Positions 11,521 to 24,545 of a stretch of DNA of 64,000 bases are shown piece after piece. Both the position numbers and the translations under genes were made by a program. The stretch's first letter is position 1, and every line of letters begins with the position of its first letter. Source of the stretch: Capsicum annuum (taxonomy: Eukaryota; Streptophyta; Magnoliopsida; Solanales; Solanaceae); the NCBI RefSeq assembly GCF_002878395.1, contig NC_061121.1, positions 11,020,662 through 11,084,661 of the forward strand, read 5' to 3'. The notes beneath the pieces are model-generated. The model saw nothing but the letters and a program-made list of their open reading frames with translations, made no database searches and had not been told where the DNA came from.

Positions 11521-12330
11521 AATAAATCCCACCATTACACCACCATACTCTAAATTATATAGTTTTTCAAAAATGACAACTGAGTTCTTCAAAGTCCCAC
11601 TTATTATTATTCGAGGTTTTTTTTTTTCAGAATTACTTGTATTTATTTAAAATTTACGTTAAAAAATACTATACATTGCAATAATTAATTTTAAAATATT
11701 TAAAAGGCATGATAAAAAAAATTGATCGCTTTAAAAATTCTTGCGGTATTACATAAATTGGGATACTTATTTTAAAATAATATAAAAAGCACTACAAATA
11801 ATAGTAATAATAACAATTTAAATATTTAAAAGACATATAAAATCAATCTAATTTCATAGAGTCATTCGCTCTAAATGCTAAAGTACTATAAATGTTAGTA
11901 ATAATTAACAATTAAAATATTTAAAAGGCATATAAAATCGACCTAATTTTATAGAGTCATTCGGTCTGAATGCTACGTGAAGAACATAAGCCAGATGACA
12001 GAACAGACAGACCAATGAGAATTAGAGGAGCTTAGGGTCAACTTTAAAGGCTTATAAATAAGCTCCTCAAAGTCCCATTTATTTCTATTTGGAGAGCTTA
12101 GGGTGAGTTTGCGAAATGACTATTTTGTTCTTCTACTTCTCTAGAATTACTTATATTTATTTGAGATTTACATAAAAAAAAAATGTTGTAAATCACAATA
12201 ATCAATTATAAGTTATTTACAAAACATAATTCAAAAAATCGAATGATTCTCAAAATTTATCAGTGCCGCATAAATTGGGGTAATTATTTAAAAGTAATAT
12301 AAAAAGTGCTTTAATTTTATATTTTACTCT
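11521..12330. repeat. AT-rich low-complexity spacer with short tandem duplication
   Basis: No gene is seen. The block 'aatatttaaaaggcatataaaat' followed by 'atagagtcattcg' text occurs near 11818-11880 and again near 11915-11985 with small changes. A further related block occurs near 11680-11760. 'gagcttagggt' recurs at 12027 and 12106. Confidence 0.4.
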
Positions 12331-13837
12331 ATAATAAAAGAGTGAATAAGAGGATCTTAGGGCCGACGTGTGCGCTGGTATTTCCTACTTCAGCTGCTTC
12401 AATCCTGATTTTACTATATCAATTAATTATTATAATTAATTTACGTATTAGAAAATTAATTATATTTTTTTAAAAAAAAGTAAATAGATATTTATAACAT
12501 GTCTGCTTCAATGGCTTCAATTGTGATTTTATTATACCACCTCTAATTAATTATCATAAGGCATATAAGTATTAAAAAATTAATAATTTTTAATAAAAAA
12601 TGGTAAAAGAGACATAAAATGATAAATTAACTTTTGATGTGAGGCACACTTAAATTTTTTCCATAAGTATTTTTATAGTAATTTTGCTATATCACTTCTA
12701 ATTAGTTATTATAAGTTATTTAAGACATGTTTGCTTTGCTGCTTCAATCATGATTTTACTGTATTACCTCTAATTAATTATTATGGTCATCTAAGCATTG
12801 TGCCACTTAAATTTGAATAGAAAAAAAAGTATTATAAATCACAATAATTAAAAACTTAAATTATTTTTAAGAAAATATAATTGACTATCAATGCCACAAA
12901 GCTTGAACAAGGAGAGTAACATATATTATTTGAAAATTACATAAAATTTATTATAAATTGCAATAGTTAACAACTTGTAATATCTAAAAAAGTTTAATCT
13001 ATTATATATTTCAAAAAAAATATATAAAAAATACTATAAATCTCAGTAATTAACAACTTAAACAATAAAGGTCATCATGCCTACTTTGGCACAACTTCAT
13101 TAGTCCTTTCCTTTGCCTCAATTTTGTTTCTCATTTTAATTAATTTATCTTATTTTTTTAATATGTTAAGTATTTTTAAAAAGTACGTAAACAATACTAT
13201 AAATAAAAATAATTAGCAACTTAATAAATTTAAAAGATATAAAATATTAGTCTGACTCTCGAAATTATATCAGTGTCACTTAACTTGGAATAGAAAAAAA
13301 AATATTATAAATCATAATAATTAAAAACTTATATGATTTTAAAGATATAATTGTTTATCAATGCCACAAAAGTTTTGTAATGACTTATTTTGTTGTTACT
13401 AAATTATTCATGATTACTAGATACTATAAGGAGAACCAAACTACTTTATCAACTATTCATACATTTTCACAAATTCAAAAACAAAAACTATGCTCTTACC
13501 TGTTAGTTAAAGTTTCTTGTCCCTTTGTTCATTAACTCCATAATATTGATATTTAAAGGACATATACTGATTGTACTATTTATGTTAAGTTTGGAATTAA
13601 AATAATCATTATTATTATATAACGTCGTTTTAACAATTTATATACAAGTACTTGTGATCAATATTACATATTATTTTTTTATGATTAAAATTTCTTGGAT
13701 TTCATAATTAACACTTCTGGGTTACAATAATTAATATTTCTATTTAAATCTATTTGAGATAATTATTTTGTTGTTAAAAGTATCATTATATCTAACTTAT
13801 TAATCTTTTTATGATAATTTCACTACATCAAATTTAT
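12331..13837. repeat. AT-rich dispersed repeat of unknown class
   Basis: The stretch carries several diverged copies of a module reading roughly 'ctgcttcaatc.tgatttta', then 'ctctaattaattat' and 'aagtattaaaaaattaat' (for example at 12396, 12505 and 12740). The same module recurs at 63057-63420 and inverted at 62765-62960. No terminal structure or transposase is seen. A Helitron or MITE-like origin is possible but unproven. No gene is recognised here. Confidence 0.45.
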
Positions 13838-14690
13838 CAAAACTTGAGTTTGTGGCACTCAATATTACTGGAAACAATTATTTATTATGGGTTCTTGATG
13901 CAGAAATTCGCCTTGATGCTAAAGGTCTTGGGGTACTATTAAACAAGAAAATAATGCATCGAGTCAAGCTAAGGCAAAAACTATGATTTTACTTTGTGAT
14001 CACCTACACGAATGATTAAAAACCGAATAGTTAACTGTGAAAGATCCATTTGAATTATGGACCAATTTGAAGAACCGATATCACCACCTAAAATTGACGG
14101 TATTACCGAAAGCTAAATATGATTGGATATACCTTCGGTTTCAAGATTTTAAAATCGTAGTTGAGTATGATTCTGCTATTCATAAAGTAAGTTCAATATT
14201 AAGATTATGTGGAGAAACCATCACTGATGAAGATTTACTAGAGAAAATTTTTTCCACTTTTCATGCTTCTAATGTATTGCTACAACATCAATATCTTGAA
14301 ATGGGATTTAAGAAATATTCTGAATTGATTACATGCCTACTTGTGGCAGAGCAGAATAATACTTTATTAGTGAAAAATCATAATGGTCGTCCCACTGGAT
14401 CTGCTTCATTCCCTGAAGCAAATGTTGTAGTAGCACATGATCAGCCTGAAATAAGGTAAAATTATTATTGCTGTCGTGGTCGAGGCCATGGTCGTGAAAA
14501 TGAGAGAGGATGTGGCAAAGGACGAAATAATTATCGTCATAATGGTGGAAATAAACAAGAGAATAATAAAGGTTCTCAAATTAATCCTTCAAAGGGAAAA
14601 TTTAATATTTGTCACCAATATGGTATGAAAGAGGTCATTGGGCATGTGCTTGTCATATGCATGTCTGATCATTTTGTCAAACTTTATTAA
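13838..14690 (+). pseudogene. Copia gag remnant
   Basis: A gag N-terminus is readable from about 13838 (KLEFVALNITGNNYLLWVLD), then stops interrupt it. The 140-residue frame at 14037-14459 is the UBN2/gag core (DPFELWTNLKNRYHHLK, then LRLCGETITDEDLLEKIFST). After its stop, basic glycine-rich text and a damaged zinc knuckle follow (CHQYGMKEVIGH near 14612-14647), in which the first Cys and the knuckle spacing are disturbed. It is non-functional. Confidence 0.8.
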
Positions 14691-15076
14691 GATTTCCTAA
14701 AAAAGAAATAAAATAATGTGGAAGCGCACTTGACCTTTCGAGGTGATGATGATGAAGCAGCTCCATCAAATACATATAACGATATTGAGACAAATCTTGC
14801 TTACAAAGATGATGACTTTAAGGGACTCTTAGATATTACTCATTTAACAGCTGAAGATTTTTATGAGGATATTGATTGAAGAACTGATAACCTTATGGGA
14901 GAATAAATTATAAAGAACGTTCTTGTTTTCTTTTATTTTCAATTATGTTTTTCTGTTTTATTAAAGTACTATGTATTTCTAATTCTACATTTTTAATGCA
15001 ATTTCTTATGTTGGTTTTTCAAATTTCTTTTAGTATGTTTTTTTTTTTAAGAATATGAAAATTCCCCAATCATCAT

Positions 15077-16180
15077 TTGGATCCAAAATTAATTATGATG
15101 ATATGTCTTATAGATAGTGCTACCACACATACTATGTTAAGAAATAAGAAATATTTCTCTTATTTGGTGATGAATGAAGAGAATGTTGATACTATATCTG
15201 GTAGTGTAAGATTAATTGAAGGGTTCGAAAAAGCTAACTTATTACTTCCTGGAGAAACAAATTTGATAATTGATGAAGCATTATATTGTAGTAAGTTTCA
15301 GAGAAACTTATTAAGTTTCAAAGAAATTTGCCAAAATAGCTATCATATTGAGACAACAAATAATGAAAATATTGAATATCTTTATATTACTACAATAATA
15401 TCCGGTAACAAATATATACTTGAAAAATTAACCGCTCTTTCTTCCGGCTTACACTACACAAGTATTAACATTGTTAAAACATATACCATAGTAAATCAGA
15501 AGTTTACTAATTCAAATAATTTTATTATTTGGCATGACCGATTGGGCCATCCCGGTTCTAATATGATGCGCAAAATAATTGAAAATTCATATGGACACTC
15601 ATTGAAGAACCATAAAATTCTTCAATTTAAAGAATTCTCTTGTACTGCTTGTTCTCAAGGCAAATTGATTACTAGACCATTAACAATTAAAGTGGGAATT
15701 GAATCTCTTGCATTTCTAGAACATATACAGGGTGATATATGTGGGCTCATTCACCCTCCTTGTGGACCATTTAAGTATTATATAGTTTTAATAGATGCAT
15801 CTATAAGATGGTCACATGTATGTTTATTATCAACTCGTAATTTGGCAGTTACGGGATTACTTGCTCAAATAATAAAGTTAAGAGCTCAATTTTCAAATTA
15901 TACAATAAAGACAATTCATCTTGATAATGCTGGTGAATTTACATCCCAGACTTTTAATGATTATTGTATATCAACTGAAATAACAATTGAACATCTGGTT
16001 TCCCACGTTTATAATCAAAATGGTCTACCAGAATCATTGATTAAATGCTTTCAATTACTCGCTAGACCAATGCTTATGAGAACAAAATTTTTCATTTCGA
16101 TATGGGGTCATGCTATTTTACATGCAGCAGCTCTTATGCGGAAAAGGCCCACAAGTTATCATAAAGTCTCCCCATTATAA
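15077..16180 (+). pseudogene. Copia protease/pre-integrase/integrase fragment
   Basis: This 367-residue open frame starts in the protease. The active-site region reads LIDSATTHTML, so the usual D-S/T-G has become D-S-A. The pre-integrase zinc-binding part follows (IIWHDRLGHPGSNMMRKIIE, then CTACSQGK), and then the integrase core. The core has its first Asp in HIQGDICG and its second in KTIHLDNAGEFTS. The expected ESL-type Glu region reads GLPESLIKC. Integrase text continues with stops to about 16450. It is a long relic but lacks a normal protease site. Confidence 0.85.
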
Positions 16181-16459
16181 TTAATTTTTTGTCAAGAGCC
16201 AAATATTTCCCATCTAAGAGTTTTTGGGTATGCGGTATATGTTCCAATTGCTCTACCAAAATGCACAAAAATGGGTCCCTAAAGAAGATTGGAGATATAT
16301 GCTGGATATGAATCTCCTTCTATTATAAATTATTTGGAACCTATGACTGGAGATTTATTTACGACAAGATTCGTTGATTATCATTTTGATGAAACAATAT
16401 ATCCAACATTAGAGGGAGAAAATAAGCAGCTGAAAAAGGAGATAGACTGAAGTGAATTA

Positions 16460-17900
16460 TCATTATCTCACTTAGATCCTCGTACAAATAAATGTGAACT
16501 CGAAATTCAAAAGATAATTTATTTGCAGAACATTACAAATGAACTGCCAAATGCATTCACTGACCTATCAATAGTTATAAAATCTCACATTCCAGCTGCT
16601 ACTACTCCCATTCGAGTTGATGTCCTGATAGGACAATTGACTAATGCAAATGAGACTAAATCACACTTAAAATGTGGTAGACCAATTGGTTCCAAAGATA
16701 AAAATCCTCAAAAAAAAAGAGCAAATTATCAAAGTAATCATAATATGGAGAAAGTTACTCAAGAAGAGCATCAAGACATAACAACTGATAAAACCTCAGA
16801 GGAGGTTCAGGTACCTGAAAATAATGAAAATAACGAGATCTCAGTTAGTTATGTCTCGTCAAAAAAAAAATATGAAATCGAAATGATATAATTGTCGATT
16901 ATATTTTGCCTATAGTATTGCTAATGAAGTAATGCAACAAGATGAGGATCTTGAACCAAAATCTGTCGAAAAATGTAGACATAGAAATGACTGACCAAAA
17001 TGGAAAGATACAATTAAAATTAAATTGGCTTCTCTTGAAATACGCAAAGTTTTTGGACCTATAGTCCAAACATCTGAAGGTATAAAGCCAGTGGGGTATA
17101 AATGAATTTTTGTGCAAAAATGAAATGAGAAAAATAAAGTCATAAGATATAAAGCATGACTTGTAGCATAAGAATTTTCTCAAAGACCTGGCATTAATTA
17201 TATGAAGACATATTCTCCGGTGGTGGATGCAATCACCTTCAGGTATCTTATAAATCTAGCAGTTCGTGAACAACTTGATATGCATCTAATGGACGTTGTC
17301 ACCACTTATTTATATGGCTCATTAGACAATGATATTTATATGAATTTTTTTGAAGGATTCAAAATGTCTGATATGTATAAATATTCTCGAGAAAATTGTT
17401 CAATCAAGCTTTAGAAATCCTTATATGGATTAAACAATCAGGACGCATATGGTATAATCGCCTTAGCGAATATCTATTGAAATAAGGGCATAAAATTGAC
17501 CCAATCTATTCTTGTGTCTTTATTAAAAGGTATGGATCTAAATTTATCATAATAGTTGTATATGTTGATGATTGGAACTCCTGAAGAGCTTCCAAAGACA
17601 GTAGAATGTTTGAAAAGGGAATTTGAAATAAAAAATCTCAGAAAGACAATTTTATCCAGATCTGCAAACTGAACATTTTACGAATGAAATTTTTGTCTAT
17701 CAATCCACATATGCTGAAAATATTTTAAAGAAATTTTATATGGATAAAGCACATTTATTAAGTACCCCAATGGTTGTACGATCACTTGATATTAATAAAT
17801 ATCCATTTCTACCTCATGAAGATGATGAAGAACTTGTTAGTGATGAAATACCATATCTAAGTGCAATTGGGACATTAATGTATGTTGTTAGTAATTCATG
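16460..17900 (+). pseudogene. Copia reverse transcriptase remnant
   Basis: The linker frame at 16523-16891 contains KCGRPIGSKDKNPQKK, typical of Copia between integrase and RT. RT follows in changing frames: LEIRKVFGPIVQ, then RPGINYMKTYSPVVDAITFR (about 17180-17240) and MDVVTTYLYGSLDNDIYMN. YVDD is still present near 17557-17568. Just after YVDD a small deletion joins directly to IGTPEELPKTV-like text. Several in-frame stops make it inactive. Confidence 0.85.
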
Positions 17901-18545
17901 ACCAGATATATCTTTTGCTGTAAATTTATTAGCAAGATTTAGTTCTTCTCCAACACGAAGATATTGGTATGGTATTAAGCACATATTCGGATACCTCCGA
18001 GAAACTATTGATATGGGACTATTTTATTCAAATGAATCCGATTCACAATTAATTGGTTATGCAGATGCAGGATATTTGTCTGACCCACATAAAGGTCGAT
18101 CTCAGATAGGTTATTTATTTACATGTGGAGGTACAACTATATCATGGTGTTTAAAAAAATAAACCATGATTGCAACATCTTCAAATTATGCAGATAATAG
18201 CCATTCATGAAGCAAGTCGAGAATGCGTCTGGTTGAGCTCAATAACTCAACACATCCAGGAAACTGTTGCCTTTTTTTGAAAAAGAATAATCCAAAAATA
18301 TTGTATGAAGACAATGTCATATGAATAGCTCAATTAAGAGGAGGATACATCAAAGGAAACAGAACACAACACATTTCACCAAAATTATTCTTTACTCATG
18401 ATCTTCAAAAGACGGGTGAAATAGATGTTCAACAAGTTCGTTCAACCGATAATCTAGCAAATATGTTTGCTAAAGCATTGCCAACATGAACCTTTGAGAA
18501 GTTGAGATACAAGATTGGGATGCATCGTCTCCTAGATATTAAGTA
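17901..18545 (+). pseudogene. Copia RNase H remnant
   Basis: Readable blocks are MIATSSNYAD (about 18162), NRTQHISPKLFFTHDLQKTG, IDVQQVRSTDNLANMFAKAL and the terminal LRYKIGMHRLLDIK. A UAA interrupts the segment before MIATSS, and a frameshift separates it from the ECVWL-like text. This is the same family as the RNase H fragment at 8386-8988, which lies on the opposite strand. Confidence 0.85.
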
Positions 18546-18724
18546 ATGTATTTATTAGGCGGAGTAAATACGCGCAACACTCTTTTTTCCTTAACCAAGG
18601 TTTTATCCCACTAGATTTTCCTGGTAAGGTTTTTAATGAGGCAGCAAACAATGAGTATTACAAACAACTTTGTAAATCCTATTCTTTTAATTTTTCTTAT
18701 ACATGGACATCCAAGGGGGATTAT

Positions 18725-18946
18725 TGTGAATAAATGACTAGTGGATGGCCATGTAGACCATTCACTATAGCTCACCCATATCTCTAAGGCATATAATGCC
18801 TATGTATATCTCCCCACTTTACATGTAAAAATACACACAATTAATGAAGTACTACTATTAAAATTACTCATTCTATTCTCTTCATTATATATTTAAATCT
18901 CTTTCTTTCCTTTTAATAAATTTTATTCAGTCTTCATATTACAACA
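18725..18946 (+). repeat. 3' LTR of the plus-strand Copia element
   Basis: It follows the AAGGGGGA polypurine tract by a few bases, starts TGTGAATAA and ends ATTACAACA, about 222 bp. No second copy is present in the window, so the ends rest on the tract and the TG...CA termini. Confidence 0.6.
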
Positions 18947-18983
18947 TTGTCCAACTTATTAACAAGAGCAAATCTTAATTCTT

Positions 18984-20832
18984 AGTTGGTCCAAATAGTT
19001 CTCAATCAATCATTGATGATATCAAACGGTTTATGGGTTATGAACAACAAAAAATTTCTTTCAATTACATAGGAGCTCCTATCTACAACGGAAAGAAAAA
19101 AGTTGTTAACCATGGAAAATTAGTTTCTAAGGTTGCTAACCGAATGCACAATTAGAAAGGTAAGATACTTTCTCATGGAGGTAGGGTTATCCTTGTAAAA
19201 TCTATCCTTCTCTCTATGGCATTACATACTCTTTTTGTGATTCAACTTCCCAAAATAACTATTAATCAAATTGAGCAGCTTATGACTAATTATTTCTTAA
19301 GTAATGGGGAAGGAAAAAAGAAAATGCATTGGATAGATTGGTGAAAATTGTGTCTTCCTACATTAGAAGGTGGGGTGGGTTTTAGATCAATTGAACATAT
19401 CAGTAATGCTTTTGTTTCTAAGTTATCGTGTAATTTTACAACTAAGGATTCTCTTTTGAATTTCTTTGAAAATAAATATTGTCCAAGAGCTTACCTTGTC
19501 TACAAAAAATGACCCACAGGACAGTCTCGCAATTGAAAAAGACTTTTAGAATTCAAAAATCATTGTGAAAAATATCTCATTTGGGAAATTACTAAAGAAA
19601 ATATTTCCTTTTAGTAGGATAATTAGATCTGTTCTGGACCTCTAGCCCAATTTTTTTCATCTTCTTATCACTCTAAAAAGACCACAGTTTTTGAATTCAT
19701 CGGTAATAGAGTATGGAATTTTAATAAGCTGCATAATATTCTCCTCATTACATTATTGATAATATTGCCACTATTGATATTATTGATTACAAAACTAATC
19801 TTTCTATTTGAAATCCTAATCACTAAATCTGCTTGGCAAATACTGAGAAAGACTAGAAACATTACCCTTACTGCTACAATGATATGGGGAAAAAAATCCT
19901 TACAAAATTTTCTTTTTATGCTCAAGTTAATAAACAACAAGATGCCTACAGATGAAGCCTTGCAAAAATTCAGAATTCACGGACCTTCAAAGTTTATTTG
20001 TAGTAAGATATGAAGTATTGAGAATGTGGATCACTTATTTTATGGAGGAGATTTCGCAGCTGCAGTCTGAAATTTTTTCTTCAATTGTTGTGGCATCAAA
20101 AATAGACAAGGAAGAATAAGAAATTCTCTTATTAAATGGTGGTAGAGCAGTACAAATAATAGAGTCCAATTTTGGTGATTACTCTAATAATGTAGCGGAA
20201 TCTAAAGCAATTCTCTATGGAATAACATGGTGTATGATAAATGGCAAAGATGTGGACATTGAATCAGATTCTATGCTCATCATCAAAATAATCAATGAAC
20301 AGACCAGGTCAATTATCATATTATGCCGCTCATTCGCCAAATCAACAAACCTAAGAGATAAGGTAATTATAAGTTTCAACATTGCTACAGAGAAACTAAT
20401 AATTTGGCAGATTACTTGACAAACTTGGGTGAGAGGAAAAAACAAAGCTCTTTCTTCACAAAGAATTTGACCTTGCCTAATGGAATTATGAACTGATTGA
20501 AGAATGATACGGATGGAAGCCCAAATTTTAGAATTCGAGCTAAAAAAAAAACTCTTTTGACAATGATTTATTTATTTTATATATTTTGGTTTGGGCAGAT
20601 TCATCTTTTCCTCCTTGTAATAATAGAACCTATTAGATTTCTAACTTTAAAGCCCAATCCCATTTGGTTTGGGAAAGGGACTCTTTTATATAAGAATGAA
20701 CTCCCCATTCTTCGTATTTTCCAAGGTGATTTGGAGAAAATTTCAGTACACTTACTCTATAATTTTATCTCTATCAATATATAGATTAGGTTAAGTCTAA
20801 TCCTCACCAATGATGGTTTATAAAAAAAAAAT
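18984..20832 (+). mobile_element. 5'-truncated LINE with reverse transcriptase end, zf-RVT and RNase H
   Basis: The plus-strand text begins inside the LINE reverse transcriptase (IDDIKRFMGYEQQKISFNYI, then GRVILVKSILLSMALHTLF and LEGGVGFRSIEHISNAF). It passes through a zf-RVT-like part (KSAWQILRKTRN, MPTDEALQKFRIHGP). It ends in an RNase H-like part (AESKAILYGITWCMINGKDV, DIESDSMLIIKIIN). Stops occur throughout. A run of nine A at 20822-20830 may be the poly(A) tail. The apurinic endonuclease part is absent, as in most 5'-truncated LINEs. Confidence 0.8.
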
Positions 20833-20879
20833 AATCACTGTCAGTAAAGCTAATCAAATCTGATTTTCTCCTTTCGTGT

Positions 20880-21929
20880 CGAATAGACCATAATTAGTAG
20901 TTACTTGCAACTAGCAAAAAATTCTATTTGCGGCAAGAAGATGCATCTCTTTGGAACTTTTCATGTATCTGCTAATAAGACTTACAGAATACAATATTAG
21001 GCCTTGTGGCCATTAAATACATCAAGCTTCCCGTTATTTCTCATAAAGAGTGTTGTCAACTCTTCTTCCTCCGAGGTCTTTAGTGAGCTTTGTACCAATC
21101 TCAGTGGGACTACTGGTAGAGTTGCAACTCTTCATTTGAAATCTTTCCATAATCTCTTAAGCATACTTATTTTGTGTGATGAAAATCCCATCAACAGATT
21201 GAACAACTTTAATGCTGAGAAAATAATGCATTATTCCAATATTAGTCATATCAGATTCCACTATCACGAACTGCTTAAAACTTTCAACCACAGAGATATC
21301 ATTTTCGATGTAAATTAAAGCATCCACATATAAACAAATAATGAACATTTTTTCATGAGTCTTTGTAAGGAGTGTGTAATCATATGAATATTTCTTAAAT
21401 CCCTCCTTAGAAAAATAGCATTTATATGACTATACCAAGCTCGTAGAGCTTGTTTTAGTCCATACAATGCCTTCTTTAATTTACATGCCTTATGTTTTTC
21501 TCCAACCTTGACATAACCAATAGGTTGATCAATAAATACCTATTCATCCAAGTCTCCATGTAAGAAGGCTGATTTAATGTCCATTTGAAAAATAGGCCAT
21601 GAGTGTTGAACAACTAAAGCTATCACTAATCTGATATTGTCAAGTCATACCACCGGAGAAAAAACTTCTCTGTAGTCCACACCGAACTCTTACTTAGAGC
21701 CTTTAGCTACTAAGCGTGCTTTGTGTCGCTCAACTTTAGATTTATTGTTCATCTTTTTCTTGTATATCCACTTGACAGCGATTGACTTATGCCCTTTTGA
21801 AAGCTCAGCCAACTCCCAAGGGTCATTTATAGCAATTGCTACAATTTCTTCATCCATTGCCTTTTCCCTATTTTGCATCTTTAACAGCTTCTTCAAAACT
21901 GATTGGATCATAATATAAAAATAGGGCAA
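20880..21929 (-). pseudogene. Copia reverse transcriptase remnant
   Basis: The start of RT is clear at 21690-21929 (INDPWELAELSKGHKSIAVK, then KVERHKARLVAKGSK). Intervening text has stops. The active-site region at 21157-21348 reads ICLYVDALIYIEND, so the second Asp of YVDD is Ala, which abolishes the metal site. LAANRIF-like text near 20930 marks the approach to RNase H, where the element ends. Confidence 0.85.
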
Positions 21930-22129
21930 AATGAATGAGCGGATCTTCTGATTAATTACTTCCAGTTACCTCAAAATCTGTCTTCCATGCGGATGATTAC
22001 TTCCAGTTACCTCAAAACCTGTCTTCCATGCGAATCTTTTTTTTTTGTTGTTAAGGTCACTCCTCTTTTTGTGTAGGAGCTGAAACTTGGTGATTGAATT
22101 GAATTTGAGTTTGCCGACTATTCTGTCTT

Positions 22130-23322
22130 CCCTAATTGTAGTATTTTCTCTTCAAAAGCTACTGGAACAAGCAACTGAACTCATTTATCCTTCCATGACC
22201 AGGTAGCATCTTCAACAAAAATTACATCATGGCTAATGACAATTTTCTTAGTGTTATAATTATATAACTTATAAGCCTTAGATTGATTTCTAACACAAAG
22301 AAAAATGTATTTTTCTTCTTTATCATCTAGCTTGATCCTTTATGATCTGGAACATGAGCATAAGCCACACATCCGCGAAGATTCAGAAATGGCCAGCACT
22401 TGATTTTTTTCGACTCCATGCCTCCCTTGAGTCATACTTTGAACAGAGAAAGTTGGACTTCTGTTTAAAATAAGAATACTCCAGCCAACAGCTTCCGGCA
22501 AAAATTATTTTGAGACACAGCTCCTTGTTAAAATATTGCACACCATATTGAGGATCGTATGATTCTTCTACTCACAAACACCATTTTACTGATGTGTGTA
22601 AGTTGCAATAAGTCTCCACTTTATTCTATTTACCTCATAAAATTTTGTAAATTCTTGAGAATAACTCTCCTTTATGATCACTACAAAAAACTTTCAATTG
22701 ACTACTAGCTTCTTTCTCAACAAGTACTTTAAAACATTCAAAAACGTCAAATGCTTTAGAATTTTCTTGTAAAAAATACACCTATGTATTGGAATTTGGA
22801 TTTATTGGTCCACAGAGATTCGAGTGCACCAATTCCAACAACGCCTTGGCTCTTTAAGATTTACCTTGTGAAAATAAACTGTGAGGTTATTTGCTAACAA
22901 CAAAACTTTCATAATTTCCTGAAGGGGAAACAATTTGAGGAAGACCATTCACCATGTTCTTTTGATTTAACATTCTTAATTCGTTAAAATGAAGGTGCCC
23001 ATAATGAAAATGCCATAACGATGCCTCATCCTTTAATTTGGCAGAAAAACATTGTGGAGATAGAGAGGGAACATGTTGTTTCTAGTTATTTTAACTTGAG
23101 TTATTAATCCAAGTTTGGCATCTAGAATTCTACAAACTCCATATTTTATAGATATTTCATACCCTTTATCTTGCAACCGGCCAATGCTCAGAAGATTGGT
23201 CTTAAAATCTGGAACAAAAAAACATCAACAATTGTCTGGTTGAAATCTCTATTGATCTGAATTAGAACCCAATCTTTTCCCGTGGCTGCAACTTTAGAGT
23301 TTTTCTCAGACTTCATTCTATC
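22130..23322 (-). pseudogene. Copia pre-integrase and integrase remnant
   Basis: The minus-strand text after the protease is readable as Copia: FVPDFKTNLLSIGRLQDKGY near 23200, then a pre-integrase remnant, then integrase-like segments ending near 22200 with KAYKLYNYNTKKIVISHDVI and FVEDATWSWKD. Multiple in-frame stops break it. No intact catalytic triad could be put together. Confidence 0.75.
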
Positions 23323-23505
23323 TCAAGAATATTCATCCAAGGCAGAGAAAAATGACTTATCTCCGCTCATATGATTGTTGCATCCAGAGTCGAGGTACCA
23401 TAAATTGTTATTTGTTTTCTCCTTCATGTAGCAAACAATCAGCAAAGATATCTCTTCTTTCTCTTGTTCTGTAGAATTAGATTCCTCTCTACGCACCTCA
23501 CACAA
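23323..23505 (-). pseudogene. Copia protease fragment
   Basis: A 60-residue open piece carries NNLWYLDSGCNNHMSGDKSF, the Copia aspartic protease site with D-S-G intact. It is bounded by stops on both sides within the decayed polyprotein. Confidence 0.8.
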
Positions 23506-24430
23506 ATCTATTCTGCATTCTAATTTATAATAACCAAACTTGTGACATCTGTAACATCCGATTTTAGACGTGTTTGATGACTTTGAGTTGTATCCACCTT
23601 GTCCCTTTACTCTGCCTTTATTACCATAATAGTGACGTTGCTGATGATTTACATTATTTCTCTGGCCTCTACCTCTGCCTCTGTCTCTGCTTCTGCCTCT
23701 ACCATTACCTTTGTTGTACCCTTTTCCTTTGGAGCATTATTCTATTGAGGCATTCAATGCCACCTCCTCCTTTTCTTATTGAGTATTTTTTGCTCATGGA
23801 TCAACAAAGAGCTTTGTAATTTACCAACAAAAAGTTTATCAATATCATGAGATTCTTCAATTGAATAAATGACAAAGTTAATTTTGGTATCATTGTTCGA
23901 AGAATATTTTCAACAATTATAACTTCATTTGATTTATCACTGTGGATCCACATCTTGTTGACGACTGTCATCACCTGTGAAAAATAGTTAATAACTGAAT
24001 CTCTAGATTTCATTCGAAGAGTTTCGAACTCCGAACAAAGTGCTTGAAGTTGCTGCCTCTTTACCCTTGTTGATCCTCGATATTTCTTCTTCATGGAGTC
24101 TCAAATCTGCTTAAAGGTGTCTTTAGAAAGAATAGTTTCCAAGACTGACCGATCAATTGTTTGGAATAGGTAATTCTTCATCTTGAGGTCCTTCAACTTT
24201 GCTGTTGTGCTTATGCTCTTTGTGCATCCAACATTGCTATGCCTTCTGTTGATTCTGGTATGTCATCCATAACCACTTGCCAATACTCCTTTGATCATAG
24301 AAAATTCTCCATCAACATGCTCCAATGGTCATAGTGACCATCAAAGCGAAGAATAGATGCCTGCACAAGTTTTCTGAAGCCATTGGTTCACGTTGCTGCT
24401 GTACTTTTTTATGCGTTTCTCTTACAAAAC
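23506..24430 (-). pseudogene. Copia gag remnant
   Basis: A gag start (MASENLCRH-like, about 24380) follows the primer site. The 97-residue frame at 23801-24094 is the gag core (KRQQLQALCSEFETLRMKSR, DSVINYFSQVMTVVNKM). Nearer the protease the text is rich in Arg and Gly, followed by a zinc-knuckle-like CYRCHKFGY near 23535-23555. It is broken by stops. Confidence 0.75.
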
Positions 24431-24444
24431 TGGATCTAATACCA
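24431..24444 (-). promoter_or_regulatory. Primer-binding site of the minus-strand Copia element
   Basis: The minus strand reads TGGTATTAGATCCA just inside the inferred LTR end, similar to the initiator-Met tRNA site TGGTATCAGAGC of plant LTR elements. It marks the 5' end of the element's internal region. Confidence 0.65.
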
Positions 24445-24545
24445 CTGATGAAAAAGACTAAATTTTAGGAGAGAGAAAAAATTAGGACTCTACTCAATTG
24501 GCTAAGATTTTCATACATCTGAAGTACATCAATTGATTTCTTTAA

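Larger units (their letters stand above)
13838..18946 (+). mobile_element. Decayed plus-strand Ty1/Copia element, 5' LTR not found
   Basis: The Copia order gag, protease, integrase, reverse transcriptase and RNase H is readable in sequence along the plus strand with many stops and frameshifts. A polypurine tract (CATCCAAGGGGGA, 18708-18720) precedes a 222-bp 3' LTR ending at 18946. No matching 5' LTR was found upstream of gag, so the element appears truncated at its 5' side. It is related to, but distinct from, the minus-strand Copia elements nearby. Confidence 0.85.
20836..24445 (-). mobile_element. Decayed minus-strand Ty1/Copia element (TNT1-like)
   Basis: From right to left on the minus strand the order is primer site (24431-24444), gag (about 24400 to 23520), protease (23505-23323), integrase (about 23300 to 22130) and reverse transcriptase (21929 to about 20880). 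The element stops within the RT/RNase H region at the LINE border near 20835, so its 3' end and 3' LTR are lost. Many stops and shifts are present. Confidence 0.85.

Noticed and set aside
11377..11592. 71-codon frame, or a tRNA gene, from the box A/box B-like sequences
   Set aside because: These boxes belong to a SINE with a target duplication. No cloverleaf with a plausible anticodon arm can be drawn by eye.
8386..18545. One Copia element spanning both RNase H fragments
   Set aside because: The two lie on opposite strands. The first has its own LTR pair and ACTCT duplication, so they are separate insertions.
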